The translations under genes were made by a program, and so were the position numbers. The notes beneath the pieces were generated by a model. That model saw nothing but the letters and a program-made list of their open reading frames with translations. It did not search any database and had not been told where the DNA came from. Positions 21,179 to 32,853 of a stretch of DNA of 64,000 nucleotides are shown here, piece after piece. Where the stretch lies: assembly GCA_013397435.1 (NCBI GenBank), contig VZRG01000372.1:508444-572443 (forward strand), read 5' to 3'. Source of the DNA: Erythrocercus mccallii (taxonomy: Eukaryota; Chordata; Aves; Passeriformes; Dicruridae). Each line of letters begins with the position of its first letter. Position 1 is the first letter of the stretch.

Positions 21179-22308
21179 GTGTAACACAAGAACTGACATT
21201 TGCTTCTTCTAAAATATTTTAATTCACAGCTTACTTTGGCCCTTTGGCAGAGGGTAAATGGAGACAGGGGTGACATCACTTTCCCAAGGCAGCACAGCAG
21301 TGACAGGAGCAGGAATGGAGCTGCAGATTCCCAGAGAAGGTTCTCCCAGCCTTTTCTCCACAGTGCTTGTCTCATCCTGGAGCTCAGGGAAGGATCCCAG
21401 GCACGTTCAGTGACTTGTTTGCCGTTCAAACACAGCTTTGACCCTTTGAAGTCTTAAAATTGCATCTCCCTTAATTTCTGTGGAGACACTTCCCTTCGTT
21501 TCCATTCCTGTGCATTCATTTTCTCTGCTTCTCTTGTTTGGTTTTATTTTTAGTCCCACTGAAAGCGTTGGAACAGCGATATATGGCTGAGCGAGGAATG
21601 CCCCACTGGGTTTGATGTGGTTCCAGTGTGGTTTAAACAAGACTGACCAGTGCTCACTGGTCACTCGCTGCCCCTGACCCCGGCCGCCCTGTAAAACCTG
21701 TTATGCACAAAAGTGCATAAAATGAAGATAAAGCACCTCCTTGGAGCCTGGCAGAACCCTTTCCTCTGCAGAATGGGAGCTGCAGTGGAAGTAAATAAAT
21801 GAATGGACAGCAATCACAGCCTAGTTGATGAAACTGTTCAATTAAAGCACAGGCATTTACATGGTGTAATTTCCCTAAATTGCCAATGAGCCCCTTTAGA
21901 CACAACCAGTGTTCAAATTGATTTCGGCATTGATTTTGGCTGAAGCTGATAAATTTCTGCTTGTTAGTTAAAGTAATTTTGCAGAAGACTTTGTAGTGCA
22001 GTATTGAAGTGTTCATTTAGCTGATGGTTAAAAGAGGAGTTATTTACAGAGGGTTCTACTGTTGGGCCGAGATGGGACAATTCCCCGGTCATCTTTTTAC
22101 TTTTAATTTTTAAGCTTCAGTATCCAATCAATACGTTACTGAAACTGATTAAAATGTATCCAGCCAGCTGCCTGTGGCTGTTTAATTAGAAACTGGATGA
22201 TTCTTAAATTAAAGTTGTTTTGTTTGTGTTGGATGTCCATAGCTGGGAAGATGAAGCGAGCAGAAAATGGGAGTTTGTGCTTGTTAGCAGTGAGTGAGCT
22301 GGGGTGAG

Positions 22309-22495
22309 AGCCCAGGGCCTCCCCACCCTCACAGGCAGAAATTCCTGCCCAATCTCCCATCCAGCCCTGCCCTCTGATAGTGGGAAGCCATTCCCTGTGT
22401 CCTGTCTCTCTCCAGCTCTCCTGGAGCCTCTTGAGGCTCTGGAAAGGGCTCTGAGCTCTCCTTGGATCCTTCTCTTCTCCAGGCCGAACAACCCC
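22309..22495 (-). repeat. CR1 LINE fragment lacking its 3' end
   Basis: GGCCTCCCCACCCTCACAGG, CCCAATCTCCCATCCAG, GGAAGCCATTCCCTGTGTCC and CTTCTCCAGGCCGAACAACC. The 3'-terminal half present in the copy at 20825 is missing. Confidence 0.88.
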
Positions 22496-22799
22496 TCATG
22501 TTGGCAACTTAATTCCAGCCACTAAAGAAGGTGATGTGTTTTTTTGGGCTCACACTCTGTTGCTTCATATTTTTCTTTCCTAAAATTGTGATGGATTCAC
22601 TCCAGGCTTTCAGCCATGTGGGATAACACCACGTGGGTCAGAGCTCAGGGCTGCTTCACTGCCTTTTGTCTTTGCAGCAGTTTAAATCCAGCAGGTGAAT
22701 CCATTCCTGGGGCTGCAGCTGCTCCACTCTCTGCCCAAGCTCCATCTTCATTCCAGATCTCTCTCAGGAACAGGGGCTGACCTGCAGTGGGATGGGAAC

Positions 22800-23264
22800 T
22801 GATGCCTTGGGAAGGCTGAGCTGGAACAGAGACTGCACAGAGCCAGAGAATAAAGTAGGTTTTTATTGAAAGGCCTTTAGAATTCACCTCGGGCAGGACA
22901 AGAGCCTGGCCAGGGCTACACCCAGGGTGGGCTTAGAATGGTCACAAAATGGACCCAGAATGGTCACCAAATGGATACCCAGTCATGAGGTCTCACACTT
23001 TTATAAGTTTTGGTCCATTTGCATATTGGGGTTTAATTGTCCAGTTACAGCTCCAGGTTGTGAGGTCCCATTCTCCTTGTTCCTCCCTCCAGCCACCCTT
23101 GGTTGTGCTTTGGGGCTGAAAGTTGTCCTTGGTGTGCAGCAGGAAAAGGATTTATTTTGTGTCCCTGCTGTGTGCAGAACAGAGTGACACTGACTGTGAG
23201 CTCAGAGCTGCACCCTGGGCAGCACAGAGCCTGAAATATAGGGGAGATAAGACTTAAGGCATCA
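22800..23264 (-). mobile_element. Solo LTR of an endogenous retrovirus
   Basis: Read on the minus strand it starts TGATGCCTT and ends AAGGCATCA, a perfect 9-bp terminal inverted repeat with the canonical TG...CA ends, 465 bp long. A TATA-like TTATAAAAG lies mid-element (minus strand, near 22998) and a polyadenylation signal AATAAA near 22862 on the plus scale, about 60 bp before the 3' end, as expected for U3-R-U5. No internal retroviral genes or second LTR are adjacent, so it is a solo LTR left by recombination. Flanking bases GAAC (22796-22799) and GAGC (23265-23268) resemble a target duplication with one mismatch. It is antisense to MAP2K5. Confidence 0.85.
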
Positions 23265-24454
23265 GAGCAGCTCCCATTTCCAAAGGTTCACCCCGAGTGT
23301 TTGGCTGCAGGAGGGAAGGAAGGCTCCTTGAGGTGCTAACAGAGGAGCAGGTTACAGCAGAGACAGGTGAGGGATCCTCCCTCACTCCCTGTGCTCGGAT
23401 TCCAGCACCGAGCTGGGTTCAGTGAGGCATTGCTGCTCCACGTCTCCTTCATGCAGCCTCTGCTGCCAACTGTGCTCTTTTTCACAAGTTTGAACGTTCA
23501 GGCATCACTATTTGCTGTTTGTTTGCCACTTCCCCAGCAAATCATTTTGCAATCAGCGCTCAAGCATCTGCGGTGGCATTTCAGGGAGGGGAGGTTGTGC
23601 TGTGAACCAGCACAGCCCCATAAAAGCTCCTTTTTCCAACTGCTGTGCACTTTGGCTTCCCTGATTTAACAGCCACAGAGTCAGGCTAATGTGCTTGCTA
23701 TTGCAGGAGGCAGCAACTGGCAAAGTGGTTATTTCCTAGAAACAATTTGAATTTCTTGCTTTAGATGGCCATGGGTGTACGTGACGCTCCTGTCACTGCT
23801 CTGCCCAGCAGCACGACAGACAGGGGCAGCACCAGGCAAAAAAAAAAAAAAGAGGAAAAAAGGAAATAAAATGAGCAAATGCTGGGTGATTTGCTGTGTG
23901 CAGTTTGCAGCTGGTGGCTGGCATGGTGTGCTGAAGGGCTGAGTTCTTTTTGCCTGACTCTGACACAGCTTTTTGCTCTTGGTTGTTTCTCATAAATGTC
24001 CAGTTTGGCTCATTCTGTGCCCTCACGTCTGAAGGTGCTGCTTGCTGCAAGCACAGCTTTTCCTGGCTGCCTTTGAGCTCAAATAAGAAGCTCCAAGCTT
24101 TTATTTCTGTTTGGAAATCTCTGCCCTGGCCCCAGAGACCTTTGGTGTGTGGGTGAATGGGTCTGGAGAGCTTCCTCTGCAGCTCCTCAGTGTTGAGAGT
24201 AAATTCTGGGCAAATGGGACAATATTTTCCATCTTTTGAGGGAAGTGATGTCTTGCTGTTTTTAAAAATTGTGGGTGATGGATTCATCCCGAGGTATGAA
24301 GGAAACGAGTCAGAGAAAGAAACTCCAATATTCACCAGGATATTCAGGTTTTACTCTGTGGCCTGAGGCTGCCACCTTGGGAAATGCAGGTGGCCACCAG
24401 GAGAAAACTCTTGGCAAGAAAGGAGCAGCTCCTTGCTGCAGCGCTGGGACAGGC

Positions 24455-24560
24455 AGGAATCTCCACAATTTCTCCCCAACATCCCATCCAACCCTGCCCT
24501 GTGGCAGTGGGAAACCATTCCCAGTGTCCTGTCCCTGCATCCCTTGTGGCACTGAGGTTT
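24455..24560 (-). repeat. Diverged CR1 LINE fragment
   Basis: CCCAACATCCCATCCAACCC, GTGGCAGTGGGAAACCATTC and CAGTGTCCTGTCCCTGCATC match the middle of the 20825 copy in the same antisense orientation. Confidence 0.75.
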
Positions 24561-26144
24561 CCCTGGGCTGCAGGGGAGCGTTGCATCCCTGCAGCCCCAT
24601 CGCTGCTGGCTCCCTCTGGCACTTCATCATTTTGTCATATTTGCTGATGTTGGTGATATTTCTGACGGACTCATTGGCACAGCAGACAGGTCATGGCTTC
24701 CCCTTGAATCCTTCAGGCTTGCCAAGGAGCAGCTTATTGATTAGAAATTGTTTCCGTGGTTATTGTGGGGAAAGATGAAGGGATTTATCCTGGTGGCCAG
24801 AGCAAGCAGGTCTGTGCTGCTCCAGGCTCCTTCAGTGCCATTCTTATCATGACAAAATAAATTTGGCTTCCAGATAGAGATCACATTTCTTTTGAGAATT
24901 AACACTAAACTCATTTTCTAGTGTTGCTAGTTGCCGAGTTTGATGGGAAAAGCTACTGGAAAAAAGCTCAGGGATCTTTGCAAACTCGGCCCCCGCTCGT
25001 GATGTGAACATTGTTGTGTCACTCACATGTGGGCAAGGGGTTTGCAATTAAAAATTAGGCAACAGAATTGAAAATTGATGTTTCCCTTGAGCTTGCCTGC
25101 AGGTTGCAACCTGTAGTTGGTTCTGTGCTTGCCCTGGAAGGAATTATCCCACAGCCCCAGCATCCTGCAGCTCCCACTGGGCTTTAGGTAAAATTCCTCA
25201 CAGAGAAGGAGAAAATTGTTGGTTTGAGCAAATGGAAGGAGAGAGAAGTGTTTTGTTTGCCATCTAAGCTATTTATTGAGACTTTATTAGCCCTTTATTA
25301 AGAATCTACTGCATTTTCTCTTTAAGTTGGGTTTCTTTTCCTTCTGTGTTGAGTAGAAATTCATCACATTCAGTGTATGAAATTTTTAGCATTAAATATT
25401 AGGATGGGCAGTGGTTTCTTCCATGAAGAGCCCAAAGCACTGACATTCCTCCTTGATTTTCTTTAGTTCAGGAAGAACCAATCAGGTAATGTGGATTTCT
25501 TTTCAAAAGTTCCCCTTTTTTTCCTTAAACCACAAACCCGCTGCTTCTGATGCTCTCAGCTTTTAATTTGCTTTTCTGTAGAAACACAATTCCTGTCTGG
25601 GGTAGGGGGAAGAGATGCTGAGGAGCTGGCACATCCCCCAAAGCCCTATTCCAGTTCTTCCTGATATTGATTTTGATTTTCTGGGACACAAGGGATGCAC
25701 TCTCCGCAGTCCATCACGAGTTTTTCTGCTTTAGCTGGAGGGCTTTGCTCAAGCACAGTGCTTGCTTCCACATCATCTCTCATATTTATTCCCCAAAATA
25801 ACCCAGATTTTGGGCACAGCACCCCTGAGGGACGCTGAGAGTGGAGGAGACAAAGTTCTGCTGAAGGACTTGGCTCCTCTGGGGCTTTCAGTCTCTGGGG
25901 ATGTGGTTTATTAGCCAAAGGTAATGAAATATTTGACACAACCGTGCCAATCTTGCCAAGGAGCTGTTGGTTGTGATGGATGCAGGGGCTTGGAGTGGTG
26001 GATTCTGGTGGGAACGTGGAGGGAGAGATGGAAATTTCTGTTCCCCAGTGGGAATTTTCCAGGCAGGCAGTGTCGGAGTCGCTGTCCTTTCCTTGGTGAT
26101 GGTGCCAAACCGAGCTCTGGGTCAGCAGAGCTTCCACCAGGAGA

Positions 26145-26278
26145 TGATCCCTGGGAATGTGCAAGGCCAGGCTGGAGCCCCCTGGGACAGTGGGAGTTGT
26201 CCCTGACCCATGGGAAGGGTGGAATGGGATGGGGTTTGAGCTCCCTTCCCACCCAGACCATTCCAGGATTCTGTGTTT
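26145..26278 (+). repeat. CR1 LINE 3' terminus
   Basis: Sense orientation: CCCTGGGAATGTGCAAGGCC, AGGCTGGAGCCCCCTGGGAC, AGTGGGAGTTGTCCCTG, and the end CCAGACCATTCCAGGATTCT. Confidence 0.85.
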
Positions 26279-27216
26279 GCCTCCTGTGCCAAACCCAGCT
26301 TGGTGTTGAGCATCCCCTGGGCACTGCTCGAAGCCATCCCTGGCATTGGGGAGCTGGTTTGAGCTGGTTTTTAGGAATTTTTCCTGCCATCCTGGAAGAT
26401 TTTAGGTGCGCTCCCTGAAATGTTCCAAATTGCTGAGGAACCTTTGGGATTTTGCTGCTTTTCTCTGCCTGGTGGGTTTGGCTGCTTCACTTCTAGAGGT
26501 GCCACCAAAATCTGGGAGAAGACCCCAGAGATGAGACTTGGAGTGGGAGTGTTGGTTTAATCCCCTCGTGGACATCCATGAATTGACTAAAAGTTTGGTT
26601 TTCCTCGTGCTGTGCTCGTTATCCCATGGGATTTTTTTTTTAGTTCGTCCCTCAGAACCTGCAGAAAGGTATTAAAATCAGGATTTTTTTGGTGCTGACT
26701 GCAGCCAAAATGACCAATTCCACCTTCCAGTCCCACAGAACATCCAAGAAACAACCCTTGTTCCCTCCACGCTCCTGCAGGGGTAATTACTGCAGCAACT
26801 CCAGCCTAATTGGAAGCGTTGGCCGTTAATTAAAACACCGCAGAGGTGTAGGGTTGTCTTTTGGTGTAACCAAAGCTCCCATTCCAACTCCATTAATCAC
26901 TTTACAGTTATTGTGCTGAGGAAGGGCAGGACAACTGAGCTGCTGCATCAGCCTGGAGGAAACAAATTCCTGCCCTCCTGGCATCCCAAAGGCCACGGCC
27001 CAGGGCTCCCCGCTCCTTTGGGATCCAATTCCCAGCGATAATTAAATGTTCAATTGGTGCTGTCAGTGCTCCGTAAAGCAAACCAGGGATCTGCCCTCCG
27101 CTGGAAACTGAACCCAAACTTCCACGGATGACTTGGCGTGCGTCATAATTAAATAATCAAGCCTGGCCTTTTAATTCGCTGGGAAACGGGAGAGCTCTGC
27201 CATGGAAAAAGGATCA

Positions 27217-27910
27217 GCTTTCCTGATGAACTAATTAACCTGTCCATTGTGGTCCCTCTTTAGCCAACAGATGTGGAGCATCTTTCCCAACCTCCTCATC
27301 CCTCATCATCCCTGCTCATCTTAACCCCAGGATGTTTTCCCACTGTTGATTCATCCCCAGAGCTCATGGATTCAGCTCTATTAAAAATTCCCATGGATAA
27401 TTTCATTTTCTACACTGATTTTTTCCCCTTTGCCTTGTTAAATTCTGTTTTTTCTCCCCTAAAATCTGGTGCCGCTCTGTTACATAAATGTTCGTGCAGG
27501 GGTTATTAAATGGAGGTGAAGTTTTTAGGAATTTCCAAGCCTTTATGAGAAATTGAGGGAAAAATTACCAGCTTTCCTGACCAGCTAATTAACCTGTCCA
27601 TTGTGGTCCCTCTTTAGCCAACAGATGTGCACCATCTTTCCCAACCTCCTCATCCCTGCTCATCTTAACCCCAGGATGTTTTCCCACTGTTGATTCATCC
27701 CCAGAGCTCATGGATTCAGATCTATCAGAGTTCCCATGGATAATCATCATTTTCTACATTGATTTTTTTTTCCCCTCTGCCTTGTTAAGCTCTGTTTTTT
27801 CTCCCCTAAAATCTTGTGCCACTCTGTTACATAAATGTTCATCCAGGAGTTACTAAATGAAGGTGAAGTTTTTTAGGAATTTCCAAGCCATTACCAGAAA
27901 TGAGGGGAGT
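27217..27910. repeat. 354-bp tandem duplication
   Basis: Two adjacent copies, 27217-27570 and 27571-about 27910, start at GCTTTCCTGA. They share GTCCATTGTGGTCCCTCTTT, GGATGTTTTCCCACTGTTG, CCCAGAGCTCATGGATTCAG and GTTACATAAATGTTC, with scattered substitutions and small indels (copy 1 has an extra CTCATCATC). Confidence 0.95.
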
Positions 27911-28940
27911 GCTCAGGGTTATAAATAAGATTAAGCGACATTTTTGCCCTGTCAGTGGGTGATTTTACATGCAAAAAAAAAAACCCAACTATTAAAGCTT
28001 TTCTTCTTCAGTAATAATTGCTGGAGGTACAGAGAGGTAAAATATTAGAATTCTTTAAAGTTAGTGCCACGTCTCTGACAGTGCTGCCATAAATCAGGGT
28101 GAGACAGTAAAACCAGTGAAGAGGAAAACCTTTAATGGTTTTGTTTTTATGCAAAAAAATTGGATTTTGTGGAGAGGTTGTTTTTTTTTTTAATCTTCTT
28201 TTATTTTCTCACGTCTTCGTGGCTAGAAATATTCAAGTCGTTGTTAAATAGCCAATTATGGGTGATTCTCCTCAGAAATTAAGATGAAGTGCTGTTGAAA
28301 TAATCTGGGAAATTATTTTGGGTCCATGTGAACGTCAGCAATAATTCTTTCTATCATAAAATAAATGGAGAAATTGAATTTTGCTGCTGTTTTTCTGTGG
28401 GTCCTTAAGTTCTGAGAAAGAATTGGCCATAATCCGTTTTAATTCGATTTAATTGGTGTAGCTGCTTGTCTCTGAAAATACCCCAAGGACTGGCAGATTG
28501 GTGAGATAATCCTGATTTTCCATAAAAATTCTGAATAATGGTGATAATCTTAATGACTTCCATTGAAAGAAAACGGGAAAATGGTTGAAGTCAAGGCTGG
28601 GACTCCAAGATTTAAGGTTGGACTTAATTTTGGAGGTTTTTTCCCACCTGAATGATTCTGTTAAATTCCCATTTATAGTTTATTTTTCTGCTGTATCAAG
28701 AGCCTTCCATGTGTATATTTTATATCAAAAATAAAGATAGAAACCCTGATAAATCAAAAATAGACTTTTGATCCCTTGTTTTCCTGAGTTTTTCTTTAGA
28801 AATGCTGGATAAAATCGACTTTACATGAAATCTAGGAGGTAAAATTCATTTTCCTGTGCAATGAGTGTATTTATATTGCACATCCTCGCAGAGGGAATTT
28901 GATATCGTCTCAAATTATTGAATTTTTTTTCCTCACCCAG

Positions 28941-28980
28941 GGCTTACCATGTCCGTAGTGGAAAAATCCTGGCAGTGAAG
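28941..28980 (+). CDS. MAP2K5: MAP2K5 window exon 6: catalytic lysine
   Basis: A 40-nt exon with a CCTCACCCAG acceptor and a GTAAGA donor. Its first G completes the lysine codon begun by AA in exon 5, then AYHVRSGKILAVK. The last lysine in AVK is the ATP-contacting beta-3 lysine (human K195). Human has YHVPSG, so proline is arginine here. It ends in phase 0. Confidence 0.97.
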
Positions 28981-31900
28981 GTAAGAAATTCCAGACATTT
29001 CGGTTTTTTTCCCAGTTTTTCCGTCTCTTCCCTCTGATTTTTGGCTCTCAATTTGATTTATTGCCTTAATTAATTTATTTACAGGAAAATTATTTCTTTA
29101 TTAATTTCTTTATTTACAGGAAAACCCCAGCCTGTAAATTTACTCACCCCAATGAGCTCAGATTCCCAAAATTCAGGATTTTCCCCCAGGGAATTGCCTG
29201 AAAATCCCAAATTTTGATATTTCCATGAATGTTTTCAAGGGTGGATGGGCTCCTTGTTCAAACTTGGGAGTTTGTAGAATTCTGTGGACAGAAAAATCCC
29301 AATTTTCTCTGCAATTCACTTAAAACTGGGATAAAATAATAGCAACAGTGTGGCAGCTCTTGGGTGCAATTTGTTCATTAAATCAGGCTGGTAAATGAAA
29401 TTATTAATAGTTTAGCTGCACAAAAATAAGCCCAAAGAATGTGATTTTTTCAATCAAATCAGATTTTTCTCAATTTGAGCATTTTGTCAGCGGAGAGTTG
29501 AAAAAACAAATTGTTGCATTTGTGCAATTCCAATGAATAGCCGGTAAAATTTAAAAGATAGCTTATGGAATAATTGCTAAAAAATCTGGGAAAATAAATG
29601 TGATTTTTGTTATTTTTCCCATCTAATCCTTAAATTCTGGGATAACTGAGATAAACCGAAAGCGTGGGAGGGGAGGAGTGGTGGAAGCTGTGCTTAAAGC
29701 AGGATTGGAGTGAAATGAAATTGAAAAAGAAAAGGTTGTACGAGATTAAAATGAAATATTTCTGTTTATTGGGCAAAATCTGTGTGCTTTGACTTCAGGT
29801 TTGGGCTCAGGTTGTGGCTCCAGCCGGGTAGAATTTATTAAAAGGAGTTTTTTTCCCCAAGTTTGGGCTTTTCCTGGGGATCACAGGAATCTCTTCATCC
29901 CAGTAGAAAAAAAAAGAAAAAAAATTGCATTTTGATTTTCCTGTGAATTGCGGGGAAGAAAATTCTTTGTGGTGGATTTGAAACCTGTGGAAAACACAGA
30001 AAAAAAATCCTGATAACTTCCGATTATAGAAACTTGAAAAAGCTTTAGGAATATATAGGAATATATTATATTTCCTATTTAAAGGGGGGAAAATCTTGAA
30101 ATGTGAGCCCCAGACCTTTTCTAGGAAAGCAGATTTTTGCTTTTTTTTAATTTTAATGATAATATACAGATTTAATTGGACAAGATAACCCAGAACCTGT
30201 TGATTAAAGTACTTTCAGCTGTTAAATAATCAACCCAGTGCTAATAATCCATAACATAATCCCTCAGTGATGCACCAAATTCCATATTTTATATAACCTT
30301 GACCTCCAGAGGACTTAATTCCTTATTCCAAGTAACTTTTTTCCTGTATAAAGGCTGGAAATCCAAGTGAAAACTGCTTTTAGCTGGCATTTCAATGGAG
30401 CATTTCATTATTAATCCCTTGTGCACTGCCCACAATACCCCAAATTTCCTTGGAGCTGTCCATGGTGTAAAAGACAAAGATGTCAGCCCGGATTAAAGCA
30501 AAATATCAGAATTTTTGCTGAGATTTTTTTGCTGTGCTTCCCTTTAGCAACAAATGGAGAGAGTCATCCGTGACAGCCCGTGATGAATTGCTGCGTTTAT
30601 TCTGGATTTTTGAATGGGGCTCACACTAATTCCAATTGTGCAGGGAGTAAATGATAATTCAGTCACTCACATCCTGACAGCTCAGCCTTGTTTGTCCTGC
30701 AGGGGAGCAGAGGAGATGAGCTCAGGTTGGATCCCCCTCTCCAAAATTCCTTTTCCCTGAGTGTGCCTCCAAAATCGCTGTAATTGGGGCAAAAACTTCA
30801 TTAGGGAGATGCAGCTTGATCAGGAAAATCAGAGGACTTCTCAGAGGACTTCTGTGTCATTTAAATTTATTTTTTAAATGCCCTTCTGGTCTAATATTCT
30901 TCCCCATTTCGCCCAATTTTGACCCTGGATGCATTCCCGTCCAACACTGCAGGGAAATAGTGATTTATGCTGCAAAGTTCTTTCCAAAAGGGTCGATTTA
31001 GGAAAAAGAAACCCGATTATTTAATAGGCTTTTAACAGTAATAAAACATTAATTTTTAATGTTCCATCTCAGCAGTGGAAATTTTGGATTTCCCATCCCT
31101 GGAATGCCCAAGGCCAGGCTGGGCAGGGCTTGGAGCACCCTGGGTTAGTGGAAAGTGGAATGAAATCCCTTGAAGGTCCTTTCCCACCCAAAGCATTCCA
31201 GGATTTCAGGAATTTGCATCCAAATCTTTATTCACAGCTTCATCCTCAGCAGCAATGACTCTGAGGAGATTTTTTGGGTTTTTTTTGGTTTTGTTTTTTT
31301 TTGCTTTAACTCAGTTCCAGCCCATGCTGCAAACTCTCACTTTATGAATCCCTGGAAGTTTTTTTTTTACCCATACAAAACAGGCTTGGAAATTCCATAC
31401 AAAAGGAGATGATAAATGCAGGTTAAGGTGGGATGTAAATATTTTTTTTCTCCTCTTTCTGTGCTGTAAATAAATAATGTTCCTTCAGCCTTGACATCAG
31501 GTGAGGCCACACATTTTCAGGTGGAAGAAAACAGCAAAATAATTCTGCAGAGAAAAGTGACGCTGATCTCTCCTAATTCATTTTGGGGTGAAATAATCTT
31601 GTAATTCCTCTGTCTGTGCCCTTCCCTTGGTGTCCTGACCACCTGGAAATGCAAAAACTCATCCTTGTTATTGGGATGTTTGTAATTAGGGTTAATGCAA
31701 ATGAGCCCCATTTCCTGGTTTTTGGGATGTCAGGGATATTTTCGATCCTGGGGTCAGAGAGATTCCTCACTGGGATCAGAACTGAGCTAAATTTTTCATT
31801 TTACCCCATTGCCAAGCTGGAATTCTGGTGCTGTTCAGCGAACACAACCGCTGGGATCCCAGCAGATGAATGAATTCCTGAGCTTTCCACGCTGGAAAAA

Positions 31901-32600
31901 AATGGAAGTGAATATTGTTGGCAAATGATTATTGATCTGGACAAGTGTGTTAAACGTTTCTTGGCAGCCCTGTGTTCCACTTCCAATTGAGTTTAGTGAC
32001 AGCTTTTATAAAGAACCCCGGAGCCAGCTCTGGGAAGAGGCAGCTTATTGGTTTTTCCTGGAGACAGATTTTGGTGCTGTGTTTGGAAATGGGCTCCCTG
32101 TGTTCTGTTCTGTTCTGTCAGCACTATTCCTGCAATGTTTATTCTGCTGATTCTGAAAACTGACTAAATTTTGCTTCGCTTTAGCTTAAAGTGTTAAATT
32201 GGTTGTGTTCAACGAAATTAAATTGAAGCGTTGGGTGGGGGCAGACTGGGCTTTGCTCAAGGCACTTGAGTCCAGTTTGGTTTGTAAAGCAGAGCTTAAT
32301 AATTGAATTTTCAAGGAATCGTGGCAAGAATTCTGTGTTAAATTTAACTTTCAGTGCCTTGTTAAGAGGGTTGGCCCTGAAAATCCTGGAAATTTATAAC
32401 TCCAGGAAGTGCAGCCCACTTTGGTCCTGTTGAGGAGTTGGGATGGTGAGAAAAATTTCCTTCCTGTTCAAATATTTTTTCCACCTATTCCTCTCTTTCT
32501 TGTTATCCCATGATGATCATTAGTCCGTGGATCTTCAGGATGTTCATTTTGAAGAATTCTCTCCCCTTTTACATGAACTCTGTTCATTTCTGCATTTCAG
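28981..32600 (+). other. MAP2K5: Intron 6
   Basis: AT-rich unique DNA with one CR1 3' terminus at 31093-31210. A local direct repeat ATTTATTTACAGGAAAA lies at about 29080 and 29110. No exon seen. Confidence 0.7.
31093..31210 (+). repeat. CR1 LINE 3' terminus
   Basis: CATCCCTGGAATGCCCAAGG, CAGGGCTTGGAGCACCCTGG and AAAGCATTCCAGGATTTC in sense orientation, about 115 bp. Confidence 0.88.
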
Positions 32601-32669
32601 GTCATACCCTTGGATATAACACTGGAACTCCAGAAGCAGATCATGTCCGAGTTAGAAATTCTTTACAAG
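32601..32669 (+). CDS. MAP2K5: MAP2K5 window exon 7: helix C region
   Basis: A 69-nt exon (CATTTCAG acceptor, GTATGT donor), phase 0 at both ends. It reads VIPLDITLEL, QKQIMSELEILYK. This is the beta-3/alpha-C segment, with the helix C glutamate in SELEIL that pairs with the catalytic lysine. The only change seen from human is VIPLDI for VILLDI. It is separated from exon 8 by an intron of only 102 bp. Confidence 0.98.
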
Positions 32670-32771
32670 GTATGTGGGATTTTACCGTTGCAATCCTCCT
32701 TGCTTCCATTTTCTTGGAGCAGATTTTAAAACAGCCTCGTGGCTTTTTTTTTTTTCCCTCTCTTTTCCCAG

Positions 32772-32853
32772 TGTGACTCCTCGTATATCATAGGATTTTA
32801 TGGTGCTTTTTTTGTAGAAAACAGGATTTCATTGTGTACAGAGTTCATGGATG
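32772..32853 (+). CDS. MAP2K5: MAP2K5 window exon 8: beta-4/beta-5, hinge
   Basis: An 82-nt exon (TTTTCCCAG acceptor, GTGAGT donor). It reads CDSSYIIGFYGAF, FVENRISLCTEFMD plus G. The CTEFMD segment carries the gatekeeper and hinge of the kinase domain. Human has ISICTEF against ISLCTEF here. The spare G is completed by GG in exon 9 to a glycine. Confidence 0.98.

Larger units (their letters stand above)
16495..28940 (+). other. MAP2K5: Intron 5 (about 12.4 kb)
   Basis: The longest intron of the window. It contains CR1 copies (17869, 20825, 22309, 24455, 26145), a solo LTR (22800-23264) and a 354-bp tandem duplication (27217-27910). The rest is unique; 16946-17200 and 21700-22020 look evenly composed and repeat-free and could be conserved noncoding DNA. 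No exon seen. Confidence 0.72.

Noticed and set aside
20824..21429. 201-residue minus-strand open frame
   Set aside because: It covers the sense strand of a CR1 3' region, which is normally noncoding next to the element's end, and unique flanks. It has no recognisable domain.
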